DNA from: Christensenella sp. UBA6880
Lineage (GTDB): Bacteria > Bacillota > Clostridia > Christensenellales > CAG-917
Direction of reading: 5' to 3'
DNA length: 64,000 bases
Assembly: GCA_002449145.1 (NCBI GenBank)
Contig: DKCG01000024.1
Span: 9,826 to 73,825, forward strand
The notes beneath the pieces were generated by a model. The model made no database searches and was not told the DNA's origin. It saw only the letters and a program-made list of their open reading frames with translations. Below, piece by piece: positions 41,232-49,311 of this stretch (position 1 is its first letter; each line of letters begins with the position of its first letter). Made by a program: the position numbers and the translations under genes.

Positions 41232-41711
41232 ATGAAAAACACCGCTTGGGAAAACCTGTTTAAGAAATACTACAACGAGGCTCTCTTGTACGTGTTTTCG
41301 TTCTGCCACAATCGCACGCTCGCCGAGGACATCGTGCAGGAAGCGTATATGCGCGCAATCCGCTCTATCGACGAGGAAAAAGACGGATTTAAGTTCTGGC
41401 TGTTCAAGGTGTGTCGCAATCTCTACTTCGATATGCTCAGAAAAAACAAGAGAATCGAAGGGATAGAGGGCGACGTGCAGTCGGACGATTCGCTTGTGGA
41501 CGACGTGATTCAAAAGGACGAATACCGCGCGCTCTACAAGGCTATATCACTATTGAAAGACGGCTATCGCGAGGTCGTGCGGCTCTATTATTTCGACTCG
41601 ATGTCCGTCAAGGAAATAGCGTCCATCGTCGGCGAATCCACGGACAACGTGAAGATTCAACTGTATAGAGCGAGGCTCAAACTCAAAGAAATTTTGGAGG
41701 CAAATATATGA
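41232..41711 (+). CDS. ECF-type RNA polymerase sigma factor
   Basis: A 159-residue sigma-70-family protein with only regions 2 and 4. Region 2 shows LAEDIVQEAYMRAI and FKFWLFKVCRNLYFDMLRK. Region 4 shows ISLLKDGYREVVRLYYFDSMSVKEIASIVGESTDNVKIQLYRARLKLKEIL, with the helix-turn-helix that reads the -35 element. The ATG has GTGAGG five bases upstream. The end overlaps the anti-sigma-like gene (ATGA), the usual arrangement for a membrane-controlled ECF pair. The signal is unknown. A partner gene with a transmembrane helix follows, so activation by an envelope signal is plausible. Confidence 0.92.
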   Translation: MKNTAWENLFKKYYNEALLYVFSFCHNRTLAEDIVQEAYMRAIRSIDEEKDGFKFWLFKVCRNLYFDMLRKNKRIEGIEGDVQSDDSLVDDVIQKDEYRALYKAISLLKDGYREVVRLYYFDSMSVKEIASIVGESTDNVKIQLYRARLKLKEILEANI

Positions 41712-42271
41712 ATTTTGACGAAGCGTTCAACCACTGTCGGGACGGTGTCGCCACCGAAGAAGAAAAACAATTCGTAAAAGAGCAACTTGCAAAAGCCAAC
41801 GAGTTTTTGCAAAACGAGTCCGTGCGCGAGGAATCGCCGGTTAAGGAAGCGGACGCGGAAGACGTGAAAAAAGCCAAAAAGAAATTCAAATGGAAATATA
41901 TCGTCATTCCGTTCTGCTCGCTCGTATGTGCGCTTGCGGTCATTGCCGCAATCCTGGGCGGTGTGTTCGGATCGGCGGCGTCGTACGCCAAAAAGTCGGC
42001 TGTGTATTCAAAATCCGCTTGCATCGATATTGCAAAGGCAAAAGCATTCGAATTTGTCAGCGATTCCAACAACTTCACGTATGTCAACGCTGCAAGCAAA
42101 GACGACTTCCAAACCGAAGACGCGGAAGCGGACTTCAACTACAACGGCAAGGATTTGAAAAACAGTTATTACACGTATATCATCGAACTCGAAGTCAAGC
42201 GCAGCGATTTCGAAATCAAAATCGAGGTCGACACGAGAAACGGCGATTGCAAGGTTATAAAAGTAGATTGA
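41708..42271 (+). CDS. Putative anti-sigma factor with one transmembrane helix and PepSY-like outer domain
   Basis: A 187-residue protein. The N-terminal 60 residues are acidic and helical with no clear zinc motif, and would bind the sigma factor in the cytosol. A basic KKAKKKFKWK precedes the transmembrane helix (about 62-87, VIPFCSLVCALAVIAAILGGVF). The outer part has AKAKAFEF and YYTYIIELEVKRSDFEIKIEVDTRNGDCKVIKVD, the strand-turn pattern of PepSY-type domains. The ATGA overlap with the sigma gene supports a stoichiometric partner. The anti-sigma role is inferred from position and topology, not from a recognised anti-sigma motif. Confidence 0.72.
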   Translation: MNFDEAFNHCRDGVATEEEKQFVKEQLAKANEFLQNESVREESPVKEADAEDVKKAKKKFKWKYIVIPFCSLVCALAVIAAILGGVFGSAASYAKKSAVYSKSACIDIAKAKAFEFVSDSNNFTYVNAASKDDFQTEDAEADFNYNGKDLKNSYYTYIIELEVKRSDFEIKIEVDTRNGDCKVIKVD

Positions 42272-42303
42272 CCTTTCAAGACGCAAAGCGAAAAATAGCA
42301 TTT

Positions 42304-42337
42304 AAGGAACGTTTTTTCAAGGCGTTCCTTTCTTTTT
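42304..42337 (+). terminator. Terminator of the sigma/anti-sigma operon
   Basis: AAGGAACG (42304-42311), an 11-nt loop, CGTTCCTT (42323-42330), then TCTTTTT. Confidence 0.85.
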
Positions 42338-42364
42338 GTATTCTACAAAATATTCCACTAATTT

Positions 42365-42386
42365 TTGTATAGCGTTTGCATACAAT
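42365..42386 (+). promoter_or_regulatory. Promoter region of the YtxC-like gene, predicted leaderless
   Basis: TACAAT at 42381-42386 ends six bases before the ATG at 42393, the same geometry as tilS and the AraC gene. The preceding 17 bases TTGTATAGCGTTTGCAT are identical to 9496-9512 upstream of the toxin-antitoxin promoter. No good -35 lies at 16-18 nt. Confidence 0.5.
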
Positions 42387-42392
42387 AGTTGT

Positions 42393-43106
42393 ATGTGGTC
42401 AAACGTGATTAGCATCGGCAAAGAGTACGGAAAGGAAATCGACTATATCCTTAAAAAACTTCAATGCACAAAAGACGTGTCCTATGCAACGGAAGAAAAC
42501 GACGAGAGAATATGGATATATCTTGCGTCGTCTTGCGACGTTTCGCAAAAAATCGAAAACGAAATGTATCGCACGCTTGCGGTCGTGTTTTTGTCGTATC
42601 TAAAACTCAGATTCTTTCTGGAAAGATTGCCCGTTCACCGTATGTCGTACGCAAAGTGCGCACTGATTTGTTCGATGCTTCATTTTGACAAGGACTTTGA
42701 AGAAAACGTCGTGGCAAAGGTGTTGTCCGATTCGATGGACTACAACATTGACGGACTTTTCAATTTTCGTATGCGCTCATTAAAAGACGCTTGGGCGGAA
42801 ATTGCGGACGTGGCGTCGAGATTGCTCGAAGGAAGCGAGGGCGACAAGGACGTTTTCGACATAGCGGCGTTTATATCGGGAAGCGACGGCGGAAAGAACA
42901 GAATCGCAACCGACGGCAAAATCGTCGAGAATCTGACCGAAAGACGCAGGGTTGAAATCGTGAGATTGTTCAACGAGGAAGAATACAATTTGCTCGACGC
43001 GATAATAAAAGAAAAACCTTGCGAAATATACGTCGAAAGGAACGGTTTTTCGGACGGACTCAACAACGCTTTGCGAAAAATCGCAAAAGTGATAGAGAAA
43101 GCCTAA
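42393..43106 (+). CDS. YtxC-like protein, possibly sporulation-related
   Basis: A 237-residue protein with no transmembrane helix. The segment LSDSMDYNIDGLFNFRMRSLKDAWAEIADVASRLL resembles the core of the Clostridial YtxC family (a putative sporulation protein whose role is unknown), where a similar IDGFxxFR pattern is followed by a helix. I recognise nothing else. The frame extends back to 42336, but the -10 box at 42381-42386 makes the ATG at 42393 the likely start. The stop codon overlaps by two bases the 27-bp inverted repeat that follows. It stands alone, after the sigma-operon terminator. Assignment to YtxC is tentative. Confidence 0.5.
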   Translation: MWSNVISIGKEYGKEIDYILKKLQCTKDVSYATEENDERIWIYLASSCDVSQKIENEMYRTLAVVFLSYLKLRFFLERLPVHRMSYAKCALICSMLHFDKDFEENVVAKVLSDSMDYNIDGLFNFRMRSLKDAWAEIADVASRLLEGSEGDKDVFDIAAFISGSDGGKNRIATDGKIVENLTERRRVEIVRLFNEEEYNLLDAIIKEKPCEIYVERNGFSDGLNNALRKIAKVIEKA

Positions 43107-43228
43107 AACACGATTTGTGTCGCAATTTGTTGTTTTTAGAAGAAAAATGGCAAAAAATATTGTTTTTTGAGAGCAATAATACACGATAAGTGTATAACGC
43201 AAACAAATTGCGACACAAATCGTGTTTT
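43105..43228. repeat. 27-bp perfect inverted repeat with 70-nt centre
   Basis: The left arm 43105-43131 (begins AAAACACGATTTGTGTCG) and right arm 43202-43228 (ends CGACACAAATCGTGTTTT) are perfect reverse complements over 27 bp. The 70-nt centre is AT-rich, with no frame. The stop codon of the preceding gene lies at its left edge. It could be a MITE-like insertion, or a long transcript-ending hairpin; no terminal target duplication is evident by eye. Confidence 0.88.
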
Positions 43229-43545
43229 AGTAAAACTTGTTCGAAGACGGAACGCGAGCCGCAAGGCGGCGAGGAAGCGAGCGCCGAACTTGACGGAAAG
43301 TACAAGTGAACGGGCGAGTGTAGATTTTTTTCGCCCGTGAACGAGTGGCATAAGTAGAGAACGATACCTTTTTATGTGAGTGCCGAGTGTTGCCCCACGC
43401 GAAGCGGACGCCGTGGGTTCCCTCAAAGTATGCAGAGGGGGAACGGCGGGCGGGGAAACACGTGAGGAAGGGGAAATTTTTATTTAGAGTTTACGCCGCC
43501 AAAATTTTGTAGAGAAAGAACAAAACACGTGATAGATGGAAAATT
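43229..43545 (+). ncRNA. Structured non-coding stretch ending in copy B of the GTGAGGAAGGGG element
   Basis: No credible frame. Successive stems can be drawn: ACGGGCGA/TCGCCCGT (about 43317-43347), CCCACG/CGTGGG and TTCCCTC/GAGGGGGAA. Then comes ACACGTGAGGAAGGGGAAA, an AT-rich hairpin region and a TTTTG-TAGAG-AAAGAA-CAAAA hairpin (about 43507-43528). The 3' part matches 1-75 and 49221-49285. The run of stable stems suggests a structured RNA, but promoter, ends and family are unknown. It faces the serA terminator. Confidence 0.45.
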
Positions 43546-43570
43546 ATATTTTGGTGTGTTTTTACACAAT

Positions 43571-43597
43571 AAAAAAGGCAGGCGCTGCGCCTGCCTT
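43571..43597 (-). terminator. Terminator of serC-serA
   Basis: Minus strand: AAGGCAGGCGC / GCGCCTGCCTT, an 11-bp stem nearly without loop, followed by TTTTATTG. It starts about 19 nt after the serA stop. Confidence 0.88.
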
Positions 43598-43615
43598 CTC
43601 AAAAGTTTTAACTTA

Positions 43616-44701
43616 TCAATAAACTTTTCTCGCTCTTATCACGTCGTCGCCGTCGATTGTCAAATCGGTGTCGGTGTCGATAATCGTGTAGCGAAGCCCG
43701 TTTCTCGTCGCACTGATTCCGCCGAATCTGTTTTCGCCCGTATCCGTCGAAATGACGGTGTAGCGATGAGCCGCGCTCATTGGCGCTTTGACGTTGGGCA
43801 AATTGACAGAGTTGGTGACGTTTCCGTTTTCGAGATAATCTTTAAGTTCGCCTGCCGCCATAACCGCGCAGTTGTCTTCGGCTTCTTCGGTGGACGCGCC
43901 GAGGTGCGGTATTGCAACGATTCCGTGTACGCCTATGCAATTTTCGTCGGGGAAATCCACGACGTATTTGCGAAGTTTTTTGCTTTCGAGAGCGGCTTTT
44001 ATTGCGTTTACGTCGCAAAGTTCACCGCGTGCGGCGTTGATTATAATCACGCCGTCTTTCATCGTCGCAAGGCTTTCGGCGTTTACGAGACCTTTCGTTT
44101 GCGGTGTCATAGGCATATGAAGGGTCACGAAGTCTGCGTCTGCCCAAGCGGATTGCATAGTGTCGAAAATCGTTACGAAGGGGATTTCCGCTTTTGCCGC
44201 TTCGGATATGAACGGGTCGTAACCCACGATATTCATTCCGAGCGCGTGCGCGGATATTGCGACTTTTCTGCCAATCGCGCCGAGACCCAAAACACAAAGT
44301 GTTTTGCCTGCGATTTCGCTGCCTGCAAACTGACCTTTGCCTTTTTCCACTTGTTTTGCAACGTCGTCGCCTTTAAGGGTGCTTGCCCATTCGATTGCTT
44401 CGGACACGTTGCGCGCGCCGATAATAAGTGCGGCAATGACGAGTTCCTTGACGGCGTTTGCGTTTGCGCCGGGGGTGTTGAACACGCAGATACCTTTTTT
44501 AGCGTAGTCCGCGTGCGGAATATTGTTCACGCCCGCGCCCGCTCTTGCGACTGCCAAAAGCGAGGACGGAACGGCGTATTCTTCCATTTTGAAAGAGCGT
44601 ACGAGTATGCCGACGGGGTTCTCGCTCGAATCGGTGAGATTGTAGCCGTCAAGCACGGGATTTGCGAGTTTGGATATAGAATTGAGTTTGAGTACGTCCA
44701 T
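43616..44701 (-). CDS. serA: D-3-phosphoglycerate dehydrogenase
   Basis: First step of serine synthesis, oxidising 3-phosphoglycerate with NAD+. The 361-residue protein has the NAD-binding motif LGLGAIGRKVA (about residue 139 onward), VTLHMPMTPQTKGLVNAE, INAARGELCD with the substrate Arg, and IPHLGAST with the catalytic His. After the catalytic core there is only a short beta-rich tail (RFGGISATRNGLRYTIIDTD), and I see no complete ACT domain, so classical serine feedback through ACT may be missing or changed. It follows serC by 18 nt in one operon and ends at a strong terminator. Confidence 0.92.
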   Translation of the reverse strand: MDVLKLNSISKLANPVLDGYNLTDSSENPVGILVRSFKMEEYAVPSSLLAVARAGAGVNNIPHADYAKKGICVFNTPGANANAVKELVIAALIIGARNVSEAIEWASTLKGDDVAKQVEKGKGQFAGSEIAGKTLCVLGLGAIGRKVAISAHALGMNIVGYDPFISEAAKAEIPFVTIFDTMQSAWADADFVTLHMPMTPQTKGLVNAESLATMKDGVIIINAARGELCDVNAIKAALESKKLRKYVVDFPDENCIGVHGIVAIPHLGASTEEAEDNCAVMAAGELKDYLENGNVTNSVNLPNVKAPMSAAHRYTVISTDTGENRFGGISATRNGLRYTIIDTDTDLTIDGDDVIRARKVY

Positions 44702-44719
44702 AGTTTGCCTCGCTTGCGA

Positions 44720-45796
44720 TTATTTGTTTTCGAGTTCGAATTTCTTCATAAACTCGATGAGTGCTTTCACGCCTTCTACGGGCATTGCGTTGTAAATCGA
44801 CGCTCTCATACCGCCCACGAGTTTGTGACCTTTGAGGCTGACAAGTCCCGCTTGTTCTGCTTCTTTGACGAATTTTGCGTTGAGTTCGTCGCTCGGCGAC
44901 ACGAAAGGCACGTTCATAAGCGAGCGGCTTTGTTTCTCGACGAAGTTGTTGTAGAAGTCGCTCTCGTCGATGAAGTCGTAAAGCATTTTGGCTTTTTCGC
45001 GGTTGATTTGTTCCATAACCTTAACGCCGCCGAGTTTTTTGAGGTGACGAAGGTTGAGCATCATCATATAAATCGACCAGCAAGGCGGTGTGTTGTACAA
45101 ACTGTTTGCGTCGATTTGCGTGCGATATTTGAGCATAGTGGGGCAGATGGGAAGTTCGCCGCCGAGCATATCCTCTTTGACGATGACGAGGGTTACGCCG
45201 GCGGGGGCGAGATTCTTTTGCGCGCCCGCATAAATGAGAGAATACTTTTTGGGGTTGATGACCTCGCTCATAATGCACGAGGACAAGTCCGCAACGAGGG
45301 GGACGTCGCCGGTGTCGGGCAACGTGTTGTATTTCAAGCCGAAAATGGTGTTGTTTTCGGTGATATGAACGTAACTTGCGTCTTGTCTGAAATCTTCGCG
45401 CGCGGTTTTGGGAATATAGGTGAATTTTTTGTCTTCACTCGAAGCGACGAGGCGAATATCGCCGTATTTTTGCGCTTCTTTGTAGGCTTTTTTGGCAAAG
45501 TTACCGGTCACGATATAGTCTGCTTTTCCCGTCTTCAAAAGGTTGAGCGGAATCGCCTCGAATTGCGTGGACGCGCCGCCCTGAACCATAATGACGTGAT
45601 AGTCGTCGGGAAGATTCATAAGTTCGCGCACGAGGTCGAGGGCTTCGGTGTTGATGGCGTCGTACCATTTCGAGCGGTGGCTCATTTCCATAACGCTCAT
45701 ACCCGAACCGTTGTAATCGGCGATATTTTTGCCCGCTTCCTCGATGACTTCGAGCGGAAGCATGCTCGGACCTGCCGAGAAATTGTAAACTCTCAT
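44720..45796 (-). CDS. serC: Phosphoserine aminotransferase
   Basis: PLP enzyme of serine synthesis (3-phosphohydroxypyruvate plus glutamate to phosphoserine), also used in pyridoxal synthesis in some bacteria. The 358-residue protein begins RVYNFSAGPSMLP, the SerC N-terminus. It has MSVMEMSHRSKWY, VQGGASTQFEAIPLNLL, and the PLP-lysine motif YAGAQKNLAPAGVTLVI. The C-terminus ends with KGHKLVGGMRASIYNAMPVEGVKALIEFMKKFE, as usual. AAGGAG precedes the start. It is first in the serC-serA operon, transcribed away from RNase J. serB is not in the window. Confidence 0.95.
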   Translation of the reverse strand: MRVYNFSAGPSMLPLEVIEEAGKNIADYNGSGMSVMEMSHRSKWYDAINTEALDLVRELMNLPDDYHVIMVQGGASTQFEAIPLNLLKTGKADYIVTGNFAKKAYKEAQKYGDIRLVASSEDKKFTYIPKTAREDFRQDASYVHITENNTIFGLKYNTLPDTGDVPLVADLSSCIMSEVINPKKYSLIYAGAQKNLAPAGVTLVIVKEDMLGGELPICPTMLKYRTQIDANSLYNTPPCWSIYMMMLNLRHLKKLGGVKVMEQINREKAKMLYDFIDESDFYNNFVEKQSRSLMNVPFVSPSDELNAKFVKEAEQAGLVSLKGHKLVGGMRASIYNAMPVEGVKALIEFMKKFELENK

Positions 45797-45932
45797 AAAA
45801 TTCTCCTTTTTATAGTCATAATCGCATTCGCAAACGCGACTTTGTATACTATAATCGTAAAGGCAAAAACGAGGTTTGTAAAGATTTATTTTCGCACAAA
45901 CGTATGCTTTTCGGCACTTTTTGGCGAAACTC

Positions 45933-45961
45933 TTGCGTAAGCGCGCGTTTTGGTGTAATAT
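45933..45961 (+). promoter_or_regulatory. Promoter of the RNase J gene
   Basis: TTGCGT (45933-45938), a 17-nt spacer and TAATAT (45956-45961). It leaves about 125 nt of leader before the ATG at 46095. The rest of the divergent 45797-46094 gap shows no other clear element. Confidence 0.55.
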
Positions 45962-46094
45962 AGTAAATTAGAAAAATATGCGTGCAAAATCAAAACTTAT
46001 TGTTATACATTAATAACTTTGAGTGACGTCGAGCGAGCGTCGCTTAAAATGAAATTTACCGCATAGAAAAATACGAATTTAACGGAGATATATA

Positions 46095-47741
46095 ATGGCA
46101 AAAAACGCAAAAACAGTTAAGGTGACCTTCCTCGGCGGCGTAGGCGAGGTGGGCAAAAATATGACCGCAATAGAGTGCGGCGACGATATGATTATCGTCG
46201 ATTGCGGCGTTTCTTTCGCAACGAGCGAGGAAGCCCCCGGCATCGACGCAATCATACCCGACATAACCTACGTAAAAGAGAATATATCAAAACTTCGCGG
46301 CATCGTGCTCACTCACGGTCACGAGGACCACATCGGCGCAATCCCGTACTATGCCGACGAACTCAAAAACATACCGATTTACGGCACTGCGCTCACAATC
46401 GGACTTTTGAAAAGAAAACTCGACAAAAGCGGCAAAAAATGCAATCTCGTCGTGGTGTCTGCGGGCGATACGATAACGCTCGGAGCATTCAAAGTCGAGT
46501 TTATCAAAGTTTGTCACTCGATGGCGGGTGCGTGCGCGCTTGCGATAACCACGCCAGTGGGTACGGTGTTCGTCACGGGCGACTTCAAGATTGACAATAC
46601 GCCCATCGACGGCAAGAAAACCGACATCGGCCGCATTGCGGAAATCGGCGCAAAGGGCGTGCTTCTTATGCTCGGCGAGTCCACGAACGTGGAAAGAAAG
46701 GGCAGTTCCACGTCCGAAAAAGTCGTGGGGCAAACGCTTGAAAACATCTTTGCTTCGAACCCCGACAAGAGAATCGTCATTGCGTGCTTCGCATCGTCCA
46801 ACTACCGCGTGCAACAAGTGCTTACTCTCGCTCACAAGTATCACAGGAAAGTCGTGCTTGCGGGCAGAAGTATGAAAGGTATGGTCGACGTTGCGTCCGC
46901 TTGCGGCGAGTTGCAAGTTCCAAAGGGCGTAATTGCGGACAGCGTGGGCAAACTGCTTCCGAGCGAAACGGTTATTTTGGCAACCGGTTCGCAAGGCGAA
47001 CCGCTTTCCGCTCTCAACAAACTCTCGAAAGGCGAGTTCAACAAGATTAACATCGGACCGCAAGACCTCGTCGTCTTGTCATCGTCGCCTATCCCCGGCA
47101 ACGAAAAATCCGTGTACGACGTCATAAACGACCTTTTCAGAAAGGGCGCAAACGTCATATACGACGCAATGAACGACATTCACGTTTCGGGTCACGCTTA
47201 CGAGGAAGAACTCAAACTTATGCTCACCCTCGTGCAACCCGAGTACTTTATGCCCGTACACGGGGAATATCGTCATCAGTTCAAGCACGCCGAAATCGCA
47301 AAAACGTTGGGCGTACCGTCAAAGAATATCGTCATTCCCAACATCGGCGAGTGCTACGGCGTGAATCACAAGGGGATAAAGCAACACTCTAACGTCACGG
47401 CGGGCAACGCCTACGTTGACGGCGTAGTTCTCGAAGACGGCAAATCCGTCGTAAACGACAGAAAATCGCTTGCCGAATACGGTATGCTCGTGGTGCTTTG
47501 CGCCGTCGATACCGACCAAGGCAAGGTCGTTGGCGACGTGGACATCGTGGCAAGAGGATTCAACCTCACCGACGACGTGGTAAATTCCATAAAGAGCGCA
47601 ACCGTGGACACGATAAACGGCGCAGACTTCGACAAAGCGGACGTCAACGAGATTGCGAGAATGGTCAAAAAAGCGGTGAGAAAGTTGTTCTACAAGGACA
47701 GACAATTCCCCATAATCATTCCCGTCATCGTCGAGGACTGA
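46095..47741 (+). CDS. rnj: Ribonuclease J
   Basis: Metallo-beta-lactamase/beta-CASP ribonuclease with 5'-3' exo- and endonuclease activity, central to mRNA decay and rRNA maturation in Bacillota. The 548-residue protein shows FLGGVGEVGKNMTAIE, the zinc motif LTHGHEDHIGAIPY (about residues 74-87), CHSMAGACALAITTPVGTVFVTGDFKID, and beta-CASP motifs such as FASSNYRVQQV, ATGSQGEPLSAL and HVSGHAYEEELKLML, then MPVHGEYRH. Length and motifs are complete. GGAGAT is the ribosome site. Whether it is the J1 or J2 type cannot be told by eye. Confidence 0.95.
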   Translation: MAKNAKTVKVTFLGGVGEVGKNMTAIECGDDMIIVDCGVSFATSEEAPGIDAIIPDITYVKENISKLRGIVLTHGHEDHIGAIPYYADELKNIPIYGTALTIGLLKRKLDKSGKKCNLVVVSAGDTITLGAFKVEFIKVCHSMAGACALAITTPVGTVFVTGDFKIDNTPIDGKKTDIGRIAEIGAKGVLLMLGESTNVERKGSSTSEKVVGQTLENIFASNPDKRIVIACFASSNYRVQQVLTLAHKYHRKVVLAGRSMKGMVDVASACGELQVPKGVIADSVGKLLPSETVILATGSQGEPLSALNKLSKGEFNKINIGPQDLVVLSSSPIPGNEKSVYDVINDLFRKGANVIYDAMNDIHVSGHAYEEELKLMLTLVQPEYFMPVHGEYRHQFKHAEIAKTLGVPSKNIVIPNIGECYGVNHKGIKQHSNVTAGNAYVDGVVLEDGKSVVNDRKSLAEYGMLVVLCAVDTDQGKVVGDVDIVARGFNLTDDVVNSIKSATVDTINGADFDKADVNEIARMVKKAVRKLFYKDRQFPIIIPVIVED

Positions 47742-47841
47742 CGGTCAAGCGCAACGAAAAACCAAAGTAAAAAATCGGCAAACGAATTTTCAAAAAACGT
47801 GCAAAAACGGCGTCGTTTTTTAGGAAAAAGAAGGTGCAAAA

Positions 47842-48930
47842 ATGTATAGAAAACGCATTATTTTGATACTCACTTCACGCGACGAAAGCGACGGCATATC
47901 GCAAAAAATCGCGGAAGCAATACGCAAAATCGGCACGCATAACGTCGTGGTCATAAGCGACGACAAGTACGGTTCGGCAACAAAACTTTCCGCGCTCGAC
48001 AGACTTATGGACAGCGGAAGCGAGTATCAGTATCTGCTCGAAAAAAAGGACAAGGGCGTTATCCGCGATATATTCAAACTCAAAAGTTTGTCAAAGCGCG
48101 TCAACCGCATAAACAACCTCATAAAGCGTTTTCACCCCGAGTACATTTTGTGCGTTACGCCGTACGCTCATCATTGCGCCGTCGAGGCAAAACGCAGAGC
48201 GCGTTTTGGCACGCAAATCATATATATTCTTCAATCCTTCACGCTTCCAAAACGCGTACACGATGACGCAACCAACGTGTTTATCGTCGAAAACGCGGAC
48301 GTAAAAGCCGATTTGGTGCGACAAGGCATAAAATCGAAGGACGTTATGGTTATGGGACTTCCTTACGAGGCAGTGCCCAAAACGAGGGAAGAAATCATAC
48401 TCAAAAAGCAAGAGGCAGGGCTTCCCAAAGTCAAAACCGTCTACGTCAACGTGCAGGAAAAAAAACAACTCGAAAACGTGTTCTCGCTTCTTCTCGACCA
48501 AGGCGAAATCGCAAATCTCGCCGTGTACGTCAAAGACGAGCGTATGCTTCAAACGTTGTCGTCTATGGCGGTTAAAGCACCCGAAACCAAAGTTTTGTTT
48601 TTGCAAAACGGCGAGCAAGCTGACGATTGTCTGCCCGTATGCGACGTGGCAATCACGCAGTACGACCCCGCAACGCTTTACAAGTGCTTCAAACTCGGCG
48701 TGCCGAGCATAGTTGCAAAGAGCGGCGAACACGAGCAAGCGGACATATCCTATCTTGCCTCGCACGAACTCTGCCTCGTTGCCAAAAACGACCTCGACAT
48801 AGTGGGACTTTTGTACAGACTCTTGCAGTCGGACGTCGGCGAGAAAATCGCCTCGAACGGCAAAAAATGGGTGGAAATGAGTTCGCTCGAAAATATTGCT
48901 AATTTCTTAACCGCCTACATTGCCGTTTGA
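47842..48930 (+). CDS. Glycosyltransferase-like protein related to the MGDG synthase/UgtP fold
   Basis: A 362-residue cytosolic protein. The segment FIVENADVKADLVRQGIKSKDVMVMGLPYE matches the inter-domain region of monogalactosyldiacylglycerol synthase/UgtP and MurG-type (GT-B) enzymes. Later parts (VYVNVQEKKQLENVF, TLYKCFKLGVPSIVAKSGEHEQADISYLASHELCLVAKN) fit a GT-B C-terminal domain with a sugar-nucleotide pocket. The Gly-rich N-terminal loop of true UgtP is replaced by LTSRDESDGIS, so the enzyme may be divergent or inactive. AAGGTG lies before the ATG. It follows RNase J by 100 nt. Substrate unknown. Confidence 0.55.
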   Translation: MYRKRIILILTSRDESDGISQKIAEAIRKIGTHNVVVISDDKYGSATKLSALDRLMDSGSEYQYLLEKKDKGVIRDIFKLKSLSKRVNRINNLIKRFHPEYILCVTPYAHHCAVEAKRRARFGTQIIYILQSFTLPKRVHDDATNVFIVENADVKADLVRQGIKSKDVMVMGLPYEAVPKTREEIILKKQEAGLPKVKTVYVNVQEKKQLENVFSLLLDQGEIANLAVYVKDERMLQTLSSMAVKAPETKVLFLQNGEQADDCLPVCDVAITQYDPATLYKCFKLGVPSIVAKSGEHEQADISYLASHELCLVAKNDLDIVGLLYRLLQSDVGEKIASNGKKWVEMSSLENIANFLTAYIAV

Positions 48931-49311
48931 GCAAAAATCGTCGCCGAGGCAACGACAACACGCAGGTGTGCGCATTGCCGAGAGCCTCGCTCGATTTATT
49001 GCTCTGCTAACCGCGCAGAGAATTTGCGCTATCGGTTCAAGCAGGGATAAAAACTCACGCCGCAGTTTCGCCAAATTATCTGCTTGGTGAAGCGCACTGC
49101 GTGCGCAAGCGGTAAATTTGAACGGCGGTTGGGCGCGACGCGTCAAACAATACATTCGGTGAATGTGTTGTAGCCAAAGCGAACGAGGCGGATTGCCTCG
49201 CAAACGCCGAAGTCCAAACACGTGAGGAAGGGGGAAACTTAAATTAAAGTTATAGTTCTTGCGCGTAGAGGAAGAACGCAGCATAGATATAAACGGAAAA
49301 CAGGATTCGAT
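48931..49311 (+). ncRNA. Structured non-coding stretch with copy C of the GTGAGGAAGGGG element
   Basis: A 380-nt gap without a credible frame but with many stems: GCGCAC/GTGCGC (about 49091-49106), an ACATT/GAATGT hairpin (about 49152-49166) and CGAGGC/GCCTCG (about 49185-49201). Then follow ACACGTGAGGAAGGGGGAAA (49219-49238), an AACTT/AAGTT hairpin, and a TGCGC-TAGAG-GAAGAA-CGCA hairpin (about 49260-49280). The order of the last three blocks is the same as at 1-75 and 43461-43545. The next gene begins 30 nt later, so a cis-regulatory leader or a separate small RNA are both possible. Confidence 0.5.

Noticed and set aside
43529..45940. Open frame of 803 codons on the plus strand over serA and serC
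   Set aside because: serA and serC on the minus strand have full family motifs. The plus-strand translation is rich in Phe, His, Cys and Arg with no domain.
47793..47822. Terminator after RNase J (AAAAAACG...CGTTTTTT)
   Set aside because: The stem is almost all A-T pairs with a long loop. It is too weak to call as a feature, so read-through into the next gene remains possible.
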